Assembly: GCA_027036655.1 (NCBI GenBank)
Contig: JALWEC010000345.1
Span: 1 to 9,221, forward strand
Source of the DNA: Melioribacteraceae bacterium
Lineage (GTDB): Bacteria > Bacteroidota > Ignavibacteria > Ignavibacteriales > Melioribacteraceae
DNA: 9,221 bases
Direction of reading: 5' to 3'
Shown piece after piece: positions 7,272 through 9,221 of the stretch (position 1 is the first letter of the stretch; each line of letters starts with the position of its first letter). Both the position numbers and the translations under genes were made by a program. A model generated the notes under the pieces. It did no database searches. It was not told the DNA's origin and worked only from the letters and a program-made list of their open reading frames with translations.

Positions 7272-7287
7272 TGGGGGGAACTTTGCA
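7272..7287 (+). promoter_or_regulatory. Sigma-54-like -24/-12 match (TGGGGGG-N4-TTGCA)
   Basis: GG (7273-7274) and GC (7285-7286) are separated by exactly ten bases. Against TGGCACG-N4-TTGCW the match is 9 of 12 defined positions; the CAC of the -24 box is GGG. Transcription would start near 7298 and run rightwards into the structured element, then antisense to the delta-60-repeat gene. No protein gene follows on this strand, so it could be chance or a small-RNA promoter. Confidence 0.25.
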
Positions 7288-7298
7288 AAACCTAAATT

Positions 7299-7413
7299 TG
7301 TCATATTGATTTCGCCGCAGCGAAGGTGAAAACCGTCCGAAATATCCCTAAATTCGGTATAATTACCGGTTTTGAGATTCTTCTTCCCGACTTTGTCGGG
7401 GAGAAGAATGACA
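7299..7413. repeat. Structured intergenic element with TGTCAT/ATGACA ends (MITE- or REP-like)
   Basis: About 115 bases begin with TGTCAT (7299-7304) and end with the inverted copy ATGACA (7408-7413). Inside are nested inverted repeats: TTCGC-CGCA-GCGAA (7311-7324), AAAACCG/CGGTTTT (7329-7335 with 7367-7373), CCGAA/TTCGG (7337-7341 with 7353-7357), and the 15-bp hairpin at 7377-7409. Short dispersed repeats ending in GTCAT...ATGAC and folding into hairpins are common between genes in Bacteroidetes/Ignavibacteria-type genomes. Only one copy is visible here, so membership of a repeat family is inference. Confidence 0.45.
7377..7409. terminator. Strong 15-bp stem-loop, possible bidirectional terminator
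   Basis: ATTCTTCTTCCCGAC pairs with GTCGGGGAGAAGAAT around a TTT loop: fifteen pairs including one G-T wobble. It stands 40 bases beyond the stop of the leftward delta-60-repeat gene and could end transcription from both sides. There is no T-run after the stem on either strand, so it is not a classic intrinsic terminator; it may instead be part of the surrounding repeat or an RNA-stabilising structure. Confidence 0.4.
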
Positions 7414-7449
7414 TATTAAGTAGGTTATACAAAGCCTTCTTGGACATAA

Positions 7450-9221
7450 TTACTTAAGCAGAACCATTTTTTTTATGCTTTCAAATCTTCCGGCTTGTAG
7501 TCTGTAAAAATAAATGCCGCTTGCAAAATTACTTGCATCAAATTTTATGGAATATTTCCCCGGTTTTTGTTTCTTCTTCAAAAGTGTTGCTACTTTACGA
7601 CCCAAAACGTCGTAAACAATTAATTGAACGGATAATGCCTGCCTAGTCTGGACGGAAGGTATTGTGTATTTAATCACTGTCGTCGGATTGAAGGGATTCG
7701 GATAATTTTGGGAGAGTATAAATTTATCCGGCAATGCAATATTTATTTCTATTGTTTTTGAATACTCGTAATTTCCGCTCAAATCAATTTGTTTCAGACG
7801 ATATGAATATTTTCCGCTTTCAACCGTCTTGTCCGTAAAAGAGTATTCTTTTGGCGAGTTGCTATTTCCGGATCCTTTAACGAAGCCGATTTTTTCCCAT
7901 TTGTTTTTATCCTCTCCTTTTTTCCTTTCAATTTGGAAGCCGTAATTATTTATTTCAGTTGCAGTTTGCCAAACTAAAATTACGTCGTTAGTACCCGCAT
8001 ATCCGATAAACGAAACAAGTTCGACCGGCAAATTTCTTTCGGAGAAAAATGCTATGTTTCGCTGGTAGGAATCATTTGCTCTAACAAAGACTCCACCAAC
8101 AAGTGCATTGCCGGTGCTTCCGTCAACAGCTTTAACTCCGCCGTCTAGTTTCGGCGCAAATGCGGAAACAGGCGATCCATCCGTAGAATTCAGGATAGCA
8201 ACATACTTATGCGTTTCACTGTTTACGCTTGTAAAATTACCGCCTATTAAGATATTTGAGCCGACCTCGGATATCCCGTAAACCGCATTATTGAGATTGG
8301 GACTCCAGTTCTCGTCAGCGGCGCCTGTATTCGGATTCAATTTTGCCAAATAAGTTCTTCCAACTCCGGCTATCTGTGAAAACGTTCCTCCGACGTACAA
8401 ATCCGAATTTATTACAGCCAATGAGTAAACATAATTATCAGCTTGAACCCAATTTGTATCTACCGAACCGGTAGTTGTATCTATTTTTGCAATCTTACTT
8501 ACGCTTTCCCCACCGATTGACGAGAAATTTCCGCCGGCGAAAATATAGCTTCCATTCACGGCTAATGAATAAACAGTTTCCCCGCTACCGGTGTTAGCTT
8601 GCCAATTAGCATCGGCGGTACCGTCCGTCTTGTTAAGTTTTGCGATACTATTTCTCGCTTGTCCGCCTACGTTCCAAAAAACTCCGCCGCAAAAAACGCT
8701 ACCGGAAGTAACTGCTAATGTCTCAATATTATAATCAGCATTAGGTACCCAATCGGCGTTAAGCGAACCGTCGGATGAACTTAATTTCGCAAGACGGTTT
8801 CTTGTTGTCGTTCCTATTTGAGTAAAATATCCGCCAATATATACTTCGCTGCCATCAAGAACTATTGTTGTAACGCGATTATTAATATTGCCGGAATGCC
8901 AAGAAGAATCAACTTTTCCGTTGCTTGCAATTTTAGCTATTTTTGAGCGCCTTAATCCGTTCAAACTTATGAAACGCCCGCCGATTATTATGTCATCAGA
9001 ATTTTTTACCATACAATAAACTAATCCGGGTTCTCCGTCGTAACTTGTTTGTGTATAACAGTCGGAATGAACATCCGGGTCCCAAGTTCCGTCAAGATTT
9101 CCATTTGAAGTTCCCAATCTTGCCAAACCGTATCTCATAGTAGAATTTACCGTTTTAAATTGTCCGCCAATGTAAACGAAACCATTGGCAACCGTAATCA
9201 TTTTAACGGCGTTATTTACCG
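7450..9221 (-). CDS. Secreted delta-60-repeat beta-propeller protein with T9SS C-terminal sorting domain, 5'-truncated
   Basis: The frame is open to the right edge (VNNAVK precedes the first in-window ATG, 9199-9201), so the signal peptide and N-terminus lie outside; about 589 residues are visible. Residues are counted from that ATG. Residues 1-390 form eight units centred on a hydrophobic-GGxF motif at 12, 74, 123, 172, 223, 271, 320 and 369, each continuing as (I/L)AKL...DG..D..W, the delta-60 repeat pattern expected to fold as a beta-propeller. Then comes the connector LPVELVSF (391) with W.TATEINNYGFQIER, an immunoglobulin/Fn3-like segment, and from about 495 to 583 the sorting domain (NYPNPFNPTT, VYDVLGRKVATL, GIYFYRL, KKMVLLK). 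That domain directs export through the type IX system to the outer surface or medium. The function of the repeats is unknown; adhesion or surface binding is a guess. Unit 2 is longer and carries C48 and C63. Confidence 0.93.
   Translation of the reverse strand, partial: VNNAVKMITVANGFVYIGGQFKTVNSTMRYGLARLGTSNGNLDGTWDPDVHSDCYTQTSYDGEPGLVYCMVKNSDDIIIGGRFISLNGLRRSKIAKIASNGKVDSSWHSGNINNRVTTIVLDGSEVYIGGYFTQIGTTTRNRLAKLSSSDGSLNADWVPNADYNIETLAVTSGSVFCGGVFWNVGGQARNSIAKLNKTDGTADANWQANTGSGETVYSLAVNGSYIFAGGNFSSIGGESVSKIAKIDTTTGSVDTNWVQADNYVYSLAVINSDLYVGGTFSQIAGVGRTYLAKLNPNTGAADENWSPNLNNAVYGISEVGSNILIGGNFTSVNSETHKYVAILNSTDGSPVSAFAPKLDGGVKAVDGSTGNALVGGVFVRANDSYQRNIAFFSERNLPVELVSFIGYAGTNDVILVWQTATEINNYGFQIERKKGEDKNKWEKIGFVKGSGNSNSPKEYSFTDKTVESGKYSYRLKQIDLSGNYEYSKTIEINIALPDKFILSQNYPNPFNPTTVIKYTIPSVQTRQALSVQLIVYDVLGRKVATLLKKKQKPGKYSIKFDASNFASGIYFYRLQAGRFESIKKMVLLK
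8032..9221 (-). repeat. Tandem delta-60 repeat units (protein level), eight copies of about 49 residues
   Basis: The GG pairs of the eight units are spaced 62, 49, 49, 51, 48, 49 and 49 residues. Conserved positions include GG-x-F, a basic or polar residue before (I/L)AKL, and D/G..D..W near the end. DNA copies have diverged and no long identical stretches were noticed, so the array is old rather than a recent expansion. The last unit (LVGGVF...NIAFF) has lost the AKL and DW positions, as expected at an array end. More units probably lie beyond the window edge. Confidence 0.85.

Larger units (their letters stand above)
7092..7449. other. Intergenic region of 358 bases without a convincing gene
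   Basis: It lies between the convergent ends of the second kinase and the delta-60-repeat gene. The left half (7092-7271) holds two very short frames with ribosome-site-like sequence: 7113-7184 (23 codons, AAAGGA before ATG) and 7216-7329 (37 codons, GGAGG five bases before ATG). Neither resembles a protein I recognise, and the second runs into the structured element, so I do not call them genes. The right half contains a sigma-54-like site (7272-7287), a structured element (7299-7413) and its hairpin (7377-7409). No tRNA or known riboswitch is recognisable. Confidence 0.6.

Noticed and set aside
7273..7287. Promoter for a protein gene downstream of 7287 on the plus strand
   Set aside because: No plus-strand gene follows before the end of the convergent secreted-protein gene; kept only as a possible small-RNA promoter.

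Overview
The window most likely comes from a member of the Ignavibacteria/Chlorobi/Bacteroidetes group, with Ignavibacteria (Melioribacter- or Ignavibacterium-like) as the best guess. The main evidence is the large secreted protein at the right end. It finishes with the type IX secretion (T9SS) sorting signature YPNPFNPTT...YDVLGRKVATL, preceded by the LPVELVSF...W.TATEINNYGF connector typical of those bacteria. AT-rich, dense coding and long membrane histidine kinases fit this. The species assignment is inference.

Layout. Positions 1-968 (+) hold the C-terminal two thirds of a GH77 4-alpha-glucanotransferase (malQ), cut by the window edge. Positions 969-1145 are an AT-rich regulatory gap with three copies of a GTTGC-N6-TTGAAA repeat, an inverted repeat and a TATAAT box. 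Positions 1146-5026 (+) are a two-gene operon overlapping by 4 bases (ATGA). It encodes an NtrB-type membrane histidine kinase with a periplasmic region of about 415 residues, and an NtrC-type sigma-54 activator. Positions 5033-6034 (-) encode a CheB-like methylesterase with a degenerate receiver, converging on the activator with a 6-base gap. A 73-base divergent spacer with three AGTTA-containing repeats leads to a second, small histidine kinase at 6108-7091 (+). Positions 7092-7449 hold no convincing gene. They contain a structured element of about 115 bases with TGTCAT/ATGACA ends, a 15-bp hairpin and a sigma-54-like -24/-12 match. Positions 7450-9221 (-) encode the end of a secreted delta-60-repeat protein with eight units of about 49 residues and a T9SS sorting domain.

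How the genes may work together. The centre is a compact signalling island of four genes: kinase, sigma-54 activator, CheB-like esterase and second kinase. The first pair is almost certainly one cognate system in which an envelope signal controls sigma-54-dependent transcription. The link of the CheB-like protein and second kinase to that pair, or to each other, rests on proximity and divergent orientation only. No chemoreceptor, CheR, CheA or CheW is visible. I see no proof of a wholly new system. The least ordinary items are the sensor architecture of the first kinase, the CheB with a pseudo-receiver, and the intergenic element with its possible sigma-54 site.
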